From: Luteibacter yeojuensis
GTDB taxonomy: Bacteria; Pseudomonadota; Gammaproteobacteria; Xanthomonadales; Rhodanobacteraceae
Direction: 5' to 3'
Length of the DNA: 64,000 bases
Assembly (NCBI RefSeq): GCF_011742875.1
Contig: NZ_JAAQTL010000001.1
Span: 930,001 to 994,000, forward strand
Shown here one piece after another: positions 36,220 through 45,168 of the stretch (within the stretch, counting starts at the first letter, position 1; the number at the start of each line of letters is the position of its first letter). The translations under genes and the position numbers were made by a program. The notes under the pieces were generated by a model. The model saw only the letters and a list, made by a program, of their open reading frames with translations, searched no databases and was not told the origin of the DNA.

Positions 36220-37122
36220 CTAGGTGCCGAACGATTCGCGACGCCAAGCGCCGGGCGGGCACCCCATGAACCGAATGAATAGCCGGCTAAATTGACTCGA
36301 ATCGGAGAAACCCACGCGGGACGCGATTTCCGTCAGGGGCAGCGAACGATTGCCCATGAGTTCGAGGGCACGCTCGAGGCGACGCGCCGTGAGCCAGTCG
36401 CGAGGCGAGACGCCGAAAGAGCGCTTGAATGCGCGAACGAACTCGGCATAGACCAAACCACGGGTATCCGCGAGTTCGCGGATCGATACGCCTTTTTCCA
36501 TATGGTCGCGCATGACCGACGCCGCATCGCGCCACTGTTCGGCCGCCATGGCATGCGATGCGACAGGAAGGTTCGCCTCCTCCACCGCACCAAGCTGAAC
36601 CAGCCTCGCGCACGTCGCCAGGAGAACGTGCCGCACGTAGCGTTCGCGATCGCGGGTCAGGCGGTCGACGAGCGATTCCTTCAAGCATTCCATGATCGAA
36701 TGGAGTATCGGATCGTCCATCCGCCTGCCGCTTCGGAATGTGTGTCTTTCGAGGGATAAAGCGCCGACATCGAAGAGGACCTGGCGCGGGATGTAGAGCG
36801 CGAGGGCGCGTAACGGCGAGGACCAGGAAAGCGAGAATGGCTCCCTGAGGTCGAGCAGGCAGCTCTCGTTCTGCCCGGTGCGGTCTACCTGCCATACGTC
36901 GTTCCCCTCCTCGCACCGGAGGTTTTCCAACCGGTCCGTGAAGTGAATGAGAAGGAAGGCATCGTCGGGGCGCATGGAGACACTTTCGCCTCCCCGACGC
37001 GGGGACACCTCCAACTCCGCCAAAGTGATCGCGAGACCTGGCGAGGCGCATACTACGGTGGCCGACAGATCCTTCAGGCCAAAAGATCGCGCCATCCGCT
37101 GGCTTGGCAGTTCCTTCGGCAT
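36220..37122 (-). CDS. AraC-family regulator (AraC-binding-like N-terminus)
   Basis: This 300-residue regulator has an N-terminal AraC-binding-like domain (FSLSWSSPLRALALYIPRQVLFDVGAL is typical of the DUF6597/AraC_binding_2 branch) and a C-terminal double helix-turn-helix (VSIRELADTRGLVYAEFVRAFKRSFGVSPRDWL and LPLTEIASRVGFSDSSQFSRLFIRFMGCPPGAWR). It is divergent from the zinc-type oxidoreductase gene and probably controls it. GAGGG lies 7 bases before ATG 37122. Confidence 0.9.
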   Translation of the reverse strand: MPKELPSQRMARSFGLKDLSATVVCASPGLAITLAELEVSPRRGGESVSMRPDDAFLLIHFTDRLENLRCEEGNDVWQVDRTGQNESCLLDLREPFSLSWSSPLRALALYIPRQVLFDVGALSLERHTFRSGRRMDDPILHSIMECLKESLVDRLTRDRERYVRHVLLATCARLVQLGAVEEANLPVASHAMAAEQWRDAASVMRDHMEKGVSIRELADTRGLVYAEFVRAFKRSFGVSPRDWLTARRLERALELMGNRSLPLTEIASRVGFSDSSQFSRLFIRFMGCPPGAWRRESFGT

Positions 37123-37280
37123 CGGACACCCTCGTTGAGCTCATGGAGACGGTGGTCAGTGTCGGCTCCGTTCCCCTCCTCGCGAAGACCCGTTCGGGAG
37201 GCGATGGGCGCACTCAAACGAGGGTTGTCCGGTGTCGATCGCCTTTCTACCGTGATCCTTCTCATCGAGGAGACAGCAAC

Positions 37281-38198
37281 ATGAAAGCGATAGTGGTTAC
37301 CGACAAAGCAGCCGGCAAGCCTGGGATGACGTTGACGACACGACCTGACCCACAAGCGGCGATCAACGATGTCATCGTGCAGGTCGTCGCGTCGGGGTTC
37401 GTCCCCACCGAACTCGAATGGCCTTCGACCTGGACCGATCGTCTCGACCAGAACCGGGCACCGTCGATTCTCGGACACGAACTGGCCGGCGTGGTCACCT
37501 CCTTGGGCTATGGCTCCACCGGTCTGTCGATCGGACAGCGGGTATTCGGCCTCTCCGACTGGTATCGCGACGGTTCGCTCGCGGAATACATCGCCATCGA
37601 GGCGCGCAACCTCGCACCGTTGCCGGGCGATGTCGACTTCACGGTGGGGGCTAGTCTTCCCATCTCCGGTCTCACCGCATGGCAGGGCCTGTTCCAGCAC
37701 GGGCACCTCCAGTCGGGCCAACGCGTGCTCGCCCACGGCGCCGCCGGTGCCGTCGGCACCATGGTCACGCAACTTGCGCGCGAAGCCGGCGCGTACGTCG
37801 TCGCTACCGGCCGCGCCGCCGATCGCCAGAAAGCGCTCGATTATGGCGCGCACGAGTTCCTGGACCTCGAGAACGACACCCTCGAGGATGCCGGTGCCGT
37901 CGACCTGGTCTTCGACGTCATCGGGGGAGATATCCAGAAGCGTTCCGCGCGCATGATCCGGGCCGGCGGGACCCTGGTGACCGTCGTCGGCCCGCCCGAG
38001 GCCCGCCCCGCCGACGGCCGCGCGATCGATTTCGTCGTCGAATCCGATCGTGCCCAGCTGACCGAGATCGTCCAGCGCGTCCGGGACGGACGGCTGCGGA
38101 CGAACATCGGCCACATCGCAAGCCTCGACGATGCCGTCGCCGCGTTCAATCCGACCACGCGGATCAGCGGCAAGACGGTCGTACGCATTCGCCCGTAA
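37281..38198 (+). CDS. NADPH-dependent quinone-reductase-like MDR oxidoreductase
   Basis: This 305-residue enzyme is a zinc-free medium-chain reductase with an N-terminal GroES-like domain (ILGHELAGVVTSLG, DWYRDGSLAEYIAIEARNLAPLP) and a Rossmann nucleotide site (VLAHGAAGAVGTMVTQLAREAGAYVVAT). The structural zinc cysteine cluster is absent, as in quinone reductases. It reduces small carbonyls or quinones in the cytosol; the substrate is unknown. GAGGAG precedes ATG 37281. It is divergent from an AraC regulator and followed by a strong hairpin. Confidence 0.9.
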   Translation: MKAIVVTDKAAGKPGMTLTTRPDPQAAINDVIVQVVASGFVPTELEWPSTWTDRLDQNRAPSILGHELAGVVTSLGYGSTGLSIGQRVFGLSDWYRDGSLAEYIAIEARNLAPLPGDVDFTVGASLPISGLTAWQGLFQHGHLQSGQRVLAHGAAGAVGTMVTQLAREAGAYVVATGRAADRQKALDYGAHEFLDLENDTLEDAGAVDLVFDVIGGDIQKRSARMIRAGGTLVTVVGPPEARPADGRAIDFVVESDRAQLTEIVQRVRDGRLRTNIGHIASLDDAVAAFNPTTRISGKTVVRIRP

Positions 38199-38203
38199 GA
38201 CAC

Positions 38204-38231
38204 GAAGGGCCCTGGCAAGCCAGGGCCCTTC
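38204..38231. terminator. Bidirectional hairpin terminator
   Basis: GAAGGGCCCTGGC and GCCAGGGCCCTTC form perfect 13-base arms with a 2-base AA centre. They lie between the stops of the convergent oxidoreductase and DUF1993 genes. Neither side has a clear T-run, but the position and stem strength suggest a shared terminator. Confidence 0.6.
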
Positions 38232-38237
38232 CGCCGA

Positions 38238-39260
38238 TCAGTCGAAACGACCGAAGCCGCATTCGATCAAGCGGAAATTCACTCGCCGCTCGGCCTCTTC
38301 GTCCTTGCCGAAGAGAATGAAGCGATCGCCTTCGTCGATCTGCAACGCCGCCGCTCCCGAGCGGAGGTAGAACCGCGCCGACCACCTCCGCTCCAGGATC
38401 ATGGTCATGAGTTCCTTGGCCGCCCCGGCATCTTCCGGCCCGAACAGAAACCCAGGAACCTCGAGCAGCGGCCTGTCCTCGTCATAGCGGTCGCGATAGG
38501 ACTGCGTGGGATCGCCTTCGTATTCGTCGTCCCAGATCCAGTCGACGACCCGGAGCAGCCCTCCGTCGAAACCCCCCAGGTCCTCCATCAGGCCATCGAC
38601 AAGATCTCGCGGGTTCAGGACAACCCCCTTCGTGGTGAACGGAAACCGGTACGCGCCCGCCGTCCCGTGCCGCTCCAGCCATGTCGCCGTCTCCCCCGCC
38701 GTAAGGAAGCGCATGGTCGTCCACGGGCTGGGCTCCAGCGACATGTCGCCGCACTGGAACTTTCCGAAGTAGTCCTCCTTGCCGATGGGGAAACCCCGGT
38801 GGCGAAGGATGGCGTGCACCATGGCGATGTGGAAATAGAAATTGGGCATCAACACCGTGCGCAGGAAATCGACGCCCGGCATGGAATAGTCGGCACGACG
38901 GTACGACTGGTCGATGGCGCGGTCCTCGCTCCCGTTGAAATGCGCGGGCCGGAAGCTCCTCAGGTAGGCACGCGTCTTCATGATCCGGTGGCGGAAATCC
39001 GCGGGCGTCTTCTTGCTGTCCGGAAAGGATGGCGCCTCCCGCCCGGTCAGTCGCGCCGGCCCCCCTTTCGCATTGTCGCAGGCGATCTGGATCTGCCGGC
39101 CCAGGGTGAACATGTCGGGCGCAAGCCGTGCGCCCAGGATGTCTTCGGCGTCGGCCTTGCCGGCCGCATGCGCCTCCTCGATGCGGTCGATATAGGAAAG
39201 CAGCACGCCCAGGCCTCGCCAGAGTACAGGGATCGTGGATTCGAACATGGTCAGTGACAT
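38238..39260 (-). CDS. DUF1993 protein with an extra C-terminal domain
   Basis: This 340-residue protein has an N-terminal DUF1993 helical domain (residues about 1-172; FRHRIMKTRAYLRSF and LPNFYFH-like LMPNFYFHIAMVHAIL are typical; DUF1993 belongs to the DinB-like fold). A C-terminal domain (about 185-340) is shared with the protein at 35571-36134. The fusion is not a usual DUF1993 length (about 170). The role is unknown. ATG 39260 follows AAGGGA. It converges with the oxidoreductase gene across a hairpin. Confidence 0.8.
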   Translation of the reverse strand: MSLTMFESTIPVLWRGLGVLLSYIDRIEEAHAAGKADAEDILGARLAPDMFTLGRQIQIACDNAKGGPARLTGREAPSFPDSKKTPADFRHRIMKTRAYLRSFRPAHFNGSEDRAIDQSYRRADYSMPGVDFLRTVLMPNFYFHIAMVHAILRHRGFPIGKEDYFGKFQCGDMSLEPSPWTTMRFLTAGETATWLERHGTAGAYRFPFTTKGVVLNPRDLVDGLMEDLGGFDGGLLRVVDWIWDDEYEGDPTQSYRDRYDEDRPLLEVPGFLFGPEDAGAAKELMTMILERRWSARFYLRSGAAALQIDEGDRFILFGKDEEAERRVNFRLIECGFGRFD

Positions 39261-39560
39261 GGTGGTTCCCTTTGGTAATTGCCTGGATTTCCGCATAGCG
39301 CCACCCACCTCGAAAGACTCGAACGAGTCGCACCCCGACCCCCCCCTTTGTTGCCTAAAAGACACCAATCCGGGGCGCTTTGCCGGTGGTGAGTCGCTCG
39401 CGTACCGAGACTGGGGGGTGCATCCCGCCTCTTCCGGGGGATGTCCCGTTGTCGCTTTCATCCGTTTTTGACTACTTCGATCCACTCCTTTGGGAGTTGT
39501 ACGCTCGTGCCGCCGGGCCGAACAATGCACAGCCTCACGACGAGCGTTCGGTGAACTAAC
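39261..39560. other. 300-base intergenic region between divergent genes
   Basis: This region separates the DUF1993 gene (minus) from the receiver gene (plus). It holds a C-rich run near 39340 and a TTGACT at 39468-39473 that has no matching -10 box at proper spacing. I see no coding sequence, RNA gene or strong repeat in it. Promoters for both flanking genes must lie here. Confidence 0.5.
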
Positions 39561-39947
39561 GTGCGACGCAAAGTAAGGATTCTCATCGCCGATCGGAATC
39601 GGATGATGCGCGAGGGTCTACGCGCCATCATCGAGCAGACCGACGATATGGACGTCGTCGGGGAGATGGGCGATGACCGCACCGCCCTTTCTCTGGTCGA
39701 GCGATTACGTCCCGACGTCGCTCTCGTGGATCTCGAACTGAAGGAACCGGCCAGCCTTGATTTCATCGATCTGCTCAGCCATGCCTCGCCACGCCCCTGC
39801 GTCATCGCCATGGCCACCTACCCCGACGATTCGGTCGCCCATCGCGCGCTGTGCCGCGGTGCTTCGTCAACCTTCCTGAAGACATCCAGCCGCGACGACA
39901 TCATCGAGGCGATCCGACAGGCCTGCCCTTCGCGGAACCCAGGATGA
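39561..39947 (+). CDS. Single-domain response-regulator receiver
   Basis: This 128-residue protein is a receiver domain without an output domain. The phosphoacceptor D57 (VALVDLEL), T86 and K107 (FLKTSS) are present, but the acidic pair of the canonical sequence (ADDHP) reads ADRNR, so one magnesium-binding acid is replaced by arginine. It resembles the receiver of the NarL-type regulator at 40864. GTG 39561 is the start. Its TGA stop is in the same frame as the following kinase, see that entry. Confidence 0.85.
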   Translation: MRRKVRILIADRNRMMREGLRAIIEQTDDMDVVGEMGDDRTALSLVERLRPDVALVDLELKEPASLDFIDLLSHASPRPCVIAMATYPDDSVAHRALCRGASSTFLKTSSRDDIIEAIRQACPSRNPG

Positions 39948-40145
39948 GATTCACTCTTTCGGGCGTTTGAGCGCCGGGGATCCCACGCCAACCTTCCGGG
40001 AACCGCAGTTTCCGAGGCCTCGATTATCCCTTTTCGCAATATCTCCCCGCTCCCGGCAATACTGTCCGGCTGGAGCGGCATAGCACTGGTATCCGTAGCC
40101 CTCGTCGTCATCTGGTACGCGTTTCGCTGGCGTCTCAACCAGACC

Positions 40146-40793
40146 GTGACGCGTACGCGCATACGGGAGGAAGAGCGCGATCGTATCGCACGTGACCTCC
40201 ACGATACCCTCCTGCAAAGTATCCAGGGTCTCTTGCTGACCTTGCAGGCCATCAGCCGCCAGCCGATGGAAGAGGAGACGCGACAGGCGCTGGTGCGCGC
40301 CGTCGCGGTCGCCAGGCGCGCCGTCGCGGACAGCCGCGACAAGGTGGGCACGCTACGTGCCGGCGACGCCCCCCCCGTCTGTCCGATGATCCTCCTCCTC
40401 GAAGAACTCGAGGCGGAATCGTCGACCACGGGAAAGGACACCGAAGTCGTCCTGGAGGGGCATGTGCGTGAACTGGCGTGGGAGGTGACCGAGGAGATCG
40501 TCGCCATTCTTCGCGAAGCACTGACCAATGCCAGGAAACATGCGCAGGCCAGCCGCATCGCCTTGCGGGTGTCGTTCGAGAAGCGCCATCTTGTCGCCAT
40601 CGTGCAGGACGACGGCGTCGGCATCGGGAGCCATGTCCTGGACCGCGGCGTACGTGAAGGCCACTTCGGTCTTGTCGGCATGCGGGAGCGTGCACGGCGG
40701 ATCGGCGCCAGGTTCCAGATCGCCTCGGCTCCCGGCGAGGGAACCACCGTCACCCTGAAAGTCCGGGCCAAATGCGCCTACCTGCGCACCTAG
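40146..40793 (+). CDS. NarL-type sensor histidine kinase, N-terminus uncertain
   Basis: This gene encodes a histidine kinase with the HisKA_3 motif (RIARDLHDTLLQSIQG, H19 from this start) and a HATPase domain with DDGVGIG and GLVGMRERARRIG. The frame is open back to 39948 and carries a clear membrane helix (GIALVSVALVVIWYAF) at about 40077-40124, but there is no ATG, GTG or TTG before 40146. The true start is therefore unclear: a rare start, a frameshift, or a soluble kinase from 40146. An ATG at 39944 overlapping the receiver stop as ATGA runs out of frame after 8 codons. Confidence 0.7.
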   Translation: MTRTRIREEERDRIARDLHDTLLQSIQGLLLTLQAISRQPMEEETRQALVRAVAVARRAVADSRDKVGTLRAGDAPPVCPMILLLEELEAESSTTGKDTEVVLEGHVRELAWEVTEEIVAILREALTNARKHAQASRIALRVSFEKRHLVAIVQDDGVGIGSHVLDRGVREGHFGLVGMRERARRIGARFQIASAPGEGTTVTLKVRAKCAYLRT

Positions 40794-40863
40794 GTGCCCG
40801 GCCTCCTATACTATGCGCGTGAGGCAAGAAGCATCGCTTCACGCCCCCGGAAGGACTGAAGCT

Positions 40864-41493
40864 ATGAATCAGAGCAGAATCATCCGGATCATGATCGCCG
40901 ACGACCATCCCATGATGCGCGAGGGGTTGCGTTCGACGCTCGAGGACGAACGCGACATGAAAGTGGTCGCGGAGGTGGCGAACGGTGCCGAGGCCATCGA
41001 GCACTTCGGCCTCTCCGATCCCGACGTGGTGCTGATGGACCTGCAGATGCCGCGCGTCGACGGCACGCAGGCGATCGCCGCCATTCGCGAGCAGGATCCC
41101 CAGATTCCCATCGTGGTCCTGACGACGTACCCCGGCGATGCCCGGGTGACCCGGGCGATGGCCGTCGGGGCGACGTCCTATCTGTTGAAGACGGCCTCGA
41201 GCGAGGAGATCATCGCCACGATCCGTGCCGCCTTCTGCGGACGGCGGCACGTGGCGCCGGATGTGCTCCAGGACGTCAGCGCTCACCAGGGGATGGAGGG
41301 CCTGACGCCGCGCGAACTGAGCGTCCTGCGGCTGGCGTCGCAGGGCATGAGCAACAAGGAAATCGGCGCTTCGTTGCATATCGCCGAAGAAACCGTAAAA
41401 ACGCGGATGAAGTCGATCCTCTCGAAGCTGAACGCCCACGATCGTACCCATGCTGTCACCATAGCGATCCATCGCGGCTTCCTGGACACCTGA
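40864..41493 (+). CDS. NarL/FixJ-family response regulator
   Basis: This 209-residue regulator has a receiver domain (acidic pair D13-D14, phosphoacceptor D59 in VVLMDLQMP, lysine in YLLKTAS) and a LuxR-type DNA-binding domain (LTPRELSVLRLASQGMSNKEIGASLHIAEETVKTRMKSIL, residues about 145-205). ATG 40864 has AAGGA upstream. It lies between the two histidine kinases and is the likely output of the system. Confidence 0.93.
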   Translation: MNQSRIIRIMIADDHPMMREGLRSTLEDERDMKVVAEVANGAEAIEHFGLSDPDVVLMDLQMPRVDGTQAIAAIREQDPQIPIVVLTTYPGDARVTRAMAVGATSYLLKTASSEEIIATIRAAFCGRRHVAPDVLQDVSAHQGMEGLTPRELSVLRLASQGMSNKEIGASLHIAEETVKTRMKSILSKLNAHDRTHAVTIAIHRGFLDT

Positions 41494-41530
41494 GTCCTGG
41501 CGACGCCGCTTCTCCACGGAACCCCCAGCC

Positions 41531-42259
41531 ATGAAGACGGGATATCGCCACTACATCGAGGGAGCGCTCGTCGCGATCGCTGCTTTTTCCGGTTATCGCC
41601 TGTATGTCGCGCGACGCGACGACCAGCGACGAATCCGCGCCGAGGAGCGCGAGCGCATCGCCCGCGACCTTCACGACACCCTGCTGCAGAGCGTGCAGGG
41701 CCTGCTCCTCACGGTCCAGGCGATAAGCCGGAAACCTCCGTCGGAGAAGGCGCAGGAGGAACTCGCGCGCGCAGCGGAACTGGCCCGGCAGGCCGTCATC
41801 GAAAGTCGGGACAAGCTGGGACTGATGCGCAGCGACCAGAGCGGGAGCGGATGCCCGCTTCGGCTCTTCCTCAACGAAATCATCGAGAGCGTCTTCCCGG
41901 ACGACGAGCGAGTCTCGTTGTCGCTGAACGGCCGCATTCGTCAGCTGCACTGGAACGTCGCCGGCGAAATCGTCGCCATCGTCCGCGAGGCCCTGGTCAA
42001 CGCACGCAGCCATTCGGCGGCGTCAGCCGTCCGGGTACGGGTCATCTTCAGCTGGCGGCAGCTCATCGTCAGCGTCATGGACGACGGCAAGGGCATCCCC
42101 GAAGGCGTGCTCGCCGAAGGCATGCGTCGCGATCATTACGGCTTGCTGGGCATGAGCGAACGCGCGGAGGCGATTCCCGCCACCTTGCGCATCCGCTCGC
42201 GTTCCGGCGCGGGTACGGAGGTCCGTCTCAGCGTGCCCGCGCACATCGCCTACCGCTAG
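41531..42259 (+). CDS. NarL-type sensor histidine kinase
   Basis: This 242-residue kinase has one N-terminal membrane helix (GALVAIAAFSGYRLYV, residues 11-26) and no periplasmic sensor domain. The HisKA_3 motif RIARDLHDTLLQSVQG carries H48, and the HATPase part has MDDGKGIPEGV and GLLGMSERAEAI. It resembles the kinase at 40146, so the two arose by duplication. It likely phosphorylates the regulator at 40864. Its last 4 bases overlap the convergent cytochrome gene. Confidence 0.92.
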   Translation: MKTGYRHYIEGALVAIAAFSGYRLYVARRDDQRRIRAEERERIARDLHDTLLQSVQGLLLTVQAISRKPPSEKAQEELARAAELARQAVIESRDKLGLMRSDQSGSGCPLRLFLNEIIESVFPDDERVSLSLNGRIRQLHWNVAGEIVAIVREALVNARSHSAASAVRVRVIFSWRQLIVSVMDDGKGIPEGVLAEGMRRDHYGLLGMSERAEAIPATLRIRSRSGAGTEVRLSVPAHIAYR

Positions 42260-42828
42260 TTCTTGAGAACAGGGTATCCCTGGACGTAGATCCAGTCGGT
42301 CGATTTCGCCGGCGTATGGCAGGCCTGGCAGTCCGTGCGATAGTCGGTCGACGTGGTCTTCTTGGGGTTGCCGGCATCGAACCACGACCAGGCCCACCCT
42401 TCGCCCCACAACTTGTTGTCCGGATGCCTGTTCTTGTCGTCCTTCACCATCACGAACCACCCCTTCAGGGTCTGCTCGTGGCTGACGGTGCCTGTGGTCA
42501 TGGGTCCCGTGGCGGCTTCGAAGACTTCCTTGACCAGGACCGCGCCGTCGGGAAACTTGCCATTCTTCTTATAGGCAGCGGTCGTTCCAGGCGATGCGTA
42601 GACAACGTGCATTTCCTTGGCACCTTCCTTGCCGGATGCCGCGACCGACCACGTTCCGAGATACTCGTAAGTCTCCCGATACTTGTCCGGCACGTGCAGG
42701 TTTCCGCTCGCGTCCGACAACGACGCGGACTGCGGCTTGGCCTTGGCGCCGGCAGCGTTCACATCGGCGCAGGCCAGCACAGCGGCCAGCGCCATGCCCA
42801 GGATAACGACGGTATTTCGGTGTGACAT
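42256..42828 (-). CDS. Cytochrome P460-family protein
   Basis: This 190-residue secreted protein has a signal peptide (VVILGMALAAVLACADVNAA) and one haem site, CQACH at residues 167-171, near the C-terminus, as in cytochrome P460. The typical YEYLGTWSV and GWFVMVKD strands are visible. P460 enzymes oxidise hydroxylamine or bind nitric oxide; relatives here may serve nitrosative-stress roles. ATG 42828 has AGGAGG upstream. The nearby NarL-type system could regulate it, which is only a guess. Confidence 0.87.
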   Translation of the reverse strand: MSHRNTVVILGMALAAVLACADVNAAGAKAKPQSASLSDASGNLHVPDKYRETYEYLGTWSVAASGKEGAKEMHVVYASPGTTAAYKKNGKFPDGAVLVKEVFEAATGPMTTGTVSHEQTLKGWFVMVKDDKNRHPDNKLWGEGWAWSWFDAGNPKKTTSTDYRTDCQACHTPAKSTDWIYVQGYPVLKN

Positions 42829-43045
42829 GGGTGAACCTCCTCCCGAACTGCTCGCAGGAATCGCGGCGTCGACCATGATCGACCAGCCCGGCGGTAACGG
42901 ATTCACCCTATCGAGTGGATTTCCATGGCATTCGCTTGTACGGATATGCGGTGGGTGGCGTTGCCAGGACCGACAATCATCGGCTCGTGTCCGGCGCTAT
43001 GCTCGCCTTTTTTCCAGGCACGCCTTTACGGTCGGCGGAGATCCC

Positions 43046-43693
43046 ATGAGCAGCGCAGCCATCGAGATGAAGTTCGAAATCGTCGTCATTCCCGTGGCGG
43101 ATGTCGATCGCGCGAAACGCTTTTACAGCGACCTTGGCTGGCGGCTCGATGCGGATTTCGCCTCGGACGACGGGTTCTATCGTGTCGTCCAGTTCACCCC
43201 GCCCGGCTCGGGATGCTCGGTCATCTTCGGCAGGAACGTCACGGCGGCGACGCCCGGCTCTTCGCAGGGGCTGTATCTCATCGTTTCCGACATCGAGGCC
43301 GCCCACAAGGACATGCTCGCTCGCGGTGTCGCGATAAGCGAGGTATTCCACGACGCTGCCGGGGTCTATGCCGGCGCGGACGATCCCTATCTCTTTGGTC
43401 GCGCCCGGATCGATGGACGCCATCCCGAACGCAGCAGCTACCGCTCGTTCGCCAGCTTCAGCGATCCCGATGGCAATGGCTGGCTGTTCCAGGAGGTCAC
43501 CCAGCGGCTGCCCGGCCGTGTCGAGGTCGCCACGTTCGGCTCGCCGAAAGACCTCGCCGCCGCGCTTCGCCGGGCGGGAACCGCCCACGGCGAGCACGAG
43601 GAGCGGAACGGTGGCCAGCGCGATGAAAACTGGCCCGAATGGTACGCGGAGTACCTCATCAACGAGCAAACGGGAAAGGAACTCCCCGTATAA
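43046..43693 (+). CDS. Glyoxalase/VOC-family protein
   Basis: This 215-residue protein has a vicinal-oxygen-chelate fold: FEIVVIPVADVDRAKRFYSDLGWRLDADF at the start and SFSDPDGNGWLFQEVTQR in the second half. A C-terminal extension (residues about 160-215), rich in charged residues, ends in WYAEYLINEQTGKELPV. Related proteins act on small molecules through metal-bound histidine and glutamate residues; the substrate is unknown. GGCGGAG precedes ATG 43046. Confidence 0.88.
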   Translation: MSSAAIEMKFEIVVIPVADVDRAKRFYSDLGWRLDADFASDDGFYRVVQFTPPGSGCSVIFGRNVTAATPGSSQGLYLIVSDIEAAHKDMLARGVAISEVFHDAAGVYAGADDPYLFGRARIDGRHPERSSYRSFASFSDPDGNGWLFQEVTQRLPGRVEVATFGSPKDLAAALRRAGTAHGEHEERNGGQRDENWPEWYAEYLINEQTGKELPV

Positions 43694-43713
43694 GCCGTGC
43701 CGCCGGCCGGGGT

Positions 43714-44409
43714 TCAATCGCCGCCGGCATCGTGCGGAAGCATTCCTCTCGCGAGACCTGCGATGCCGGCGCGAAACGCCGTCGCTCCGCCGTTGGAAGG
43801 ATGCCGGATCTTCGCCGCTTCGACGCCGATCCCTCGCAGCGCGTCGGCTGCCACGTTTCCCACGGCAACCACGGTGACGCGGGGAAGCGCGGCGATCAAC
43901 TTCTCCAGCCAGACGGCGCCCAACGCCTTCTCCGGCCCATTGGGCGGCCGGTTCGACAGCGGAACGTCCGCGAAGGGATGCCAGGGGAACGCGCCCCAGA
44001 GAAGGGTCTGCCCGGCGATACCCGCGTCGCGCAGCGCCCGCCAGACGATGGTGGACGACGGCTCCCGCCATGGCAGGCGGCGCGACGTGAGCCTCCCGGC
44101 CAGCCGCCCGATCCTTGGCACGCCGTCCTCGAGCAGCAGTGCTTCGGACGTGAACGGCGAACCGGTGACCCGCGTGCCCTGGTAGCCGGGCGCCTCGCCC
44201 ACCAGCAGAAGCTTCGGTGCCGAAAGGGACAGATGGCGTCGCAGGCGTTCGCGCCGGCCTGCGATGGCGTCTGGCGCGATGTCGTCGGCGGAAACCGCGT
44301 TCCAGGGATCGAAGACACGGCGCATGCCTGCGGTCGGCGCAGAGAAGAAGTCGTCGAGAAAAGCGTCGATCTTCGCCTGCATGCGTATCGCCATACCGTT
44401 GCCTGACAT
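43714..44409 (-). CDS. Uracil-DNA glycosylase superfamily protein
   Basis: This 231-residue protein has the superfamily motif 1 region LLLVGEAPGYQGTRVTGSPFTSE (residues about 68-89) and the C-terminal motif RHPSNGG near residue 205. It would remove uracil or related bases from DNA, or be a non-catalytic relative; the catalytic residue cannot be assigned with certainty. ATG 44409 is the first start; M6 and M10 are alternatives. It converges with the VOC gene, 20 bases apart. Confidence 0.85.
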   Translation of the reverse strand: MSGNGMAIRMQAKIDAFLDDFFSAPTAGMRRVFDPWNAVSADDIAPDAIAGRRERLRRHLSLSAPKLLLVGEAPGYQGTRVTGSPFTSEALLLEDGVPRIGRLAGRLTSRRLPWREPSSTIVWRALRDAGIAGQTLLWGAFPWHPFADVPLSNRPPNGPEKALGAVWLEKLIAALPRVTVVAVGNVAADALRGIGVEAAKIRHPSNGGATAFRAGIAGLARGMLPHDAGGD

Positions 44410-44424
44410 GAAAAGACTCGATGA

Positions 44425-44832
44425 CTAGCTGCTTCCCGCGACTTTGCCCCCGTCCTCGAAATGCCGATAGGCTGCCGGAACGTTGACGGACGTGTGTGCC
44501 CAGTCGAACAGGCTGTACTCGCCATAATGGGCCATGGAGACGGTTTCCAACGTCTCCTCCACGGAGCGTCCTTCTTCCACGGCCTTGCTGACCGCGGCGT
44601 CCAGTTCGCGAAGATAGCTGAGCGGGAACTCGATATCCGCCGGACGCATCGGCCGCCCATGCCCCGGGATGATCGTCGCGTCCTCGGGCAGGAAGTCCCG
44701 CACCCGGGCAAGGGTCTCGATCGTATCCCTGTGCCGCCCCTCCAGCAACCACGGCAAGGCCGGCGACGGTGCCTGGATCATGTTGCCGACCCATAGCACT
44801 TTCGCTTCCGGCGCCCAGACGACGAAATGACG
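44425..44832 (-). pseudogene. MBL-fold hydrolase, C-terminal remnant
   Basis: Only about 136 residues of a metallo-beta-lactamase-fold hydrolase remain. They run from RHFVVWAPEAKVLWVGNM through DATIIPGHGRPM to the C-terminus; the intact family has about 280 residues. Upstream of 44832 the frame continues without a family-like sequence and no metal-binding HxHxDH motif is present. The 5' half has been lost, and the cut lies next to the end of another remnant. Confidence 0.75.
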
Positions 44833-44898
44833 TAGTCTCCGATGGAAAGATCGTTTCCAGGACCGGCCCGAGACCGGGCTCCGCCTGGTGTTGCATGC

Positions 44899-45168
44899 TC
44901 AGTGGCCGTGACGGAGAGCGAGTTCGCTCTCCTTGATGTCCGCGACCGGCCCGAGGATCGAACTGTCGAACGACCGCAGTTCGCGTCCAGCCACGAGACG
45001 CGATGGCATGTCGGGATTGGCCAGCGCACCACGGCCCAGGGCGACCATGTCGACGCCCGACCCGATCAGCGCTTCGGCGCGATCGATGTCGTGCAGGCTG
45101 CCATTGGCGATGATCATGGCCTTCGGCGCGTAGCGCTTCGCGAGCACCGCGAGGGTGTCGCGGCGCAT
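44899..45168 (-). pseudogene. Old-yellow-enzyme-type oxidoreductase, C-terminal remnant
   Basis: About 90 residues of an NADH:flavin oxidoreductase/OYE protein remain. MRRDTLAVLAKRYA leads into MIIANGSLHDIDRAEALIGSGVDMVALGRGALANPD, the end of the OYE barrel with its FMN phosphate-binding GRG-like segment. The first three quarters of the gene are missing. The break lies at about 45160-45170, where the LysR remnant starts on the other strand. Confidence 0.75.
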
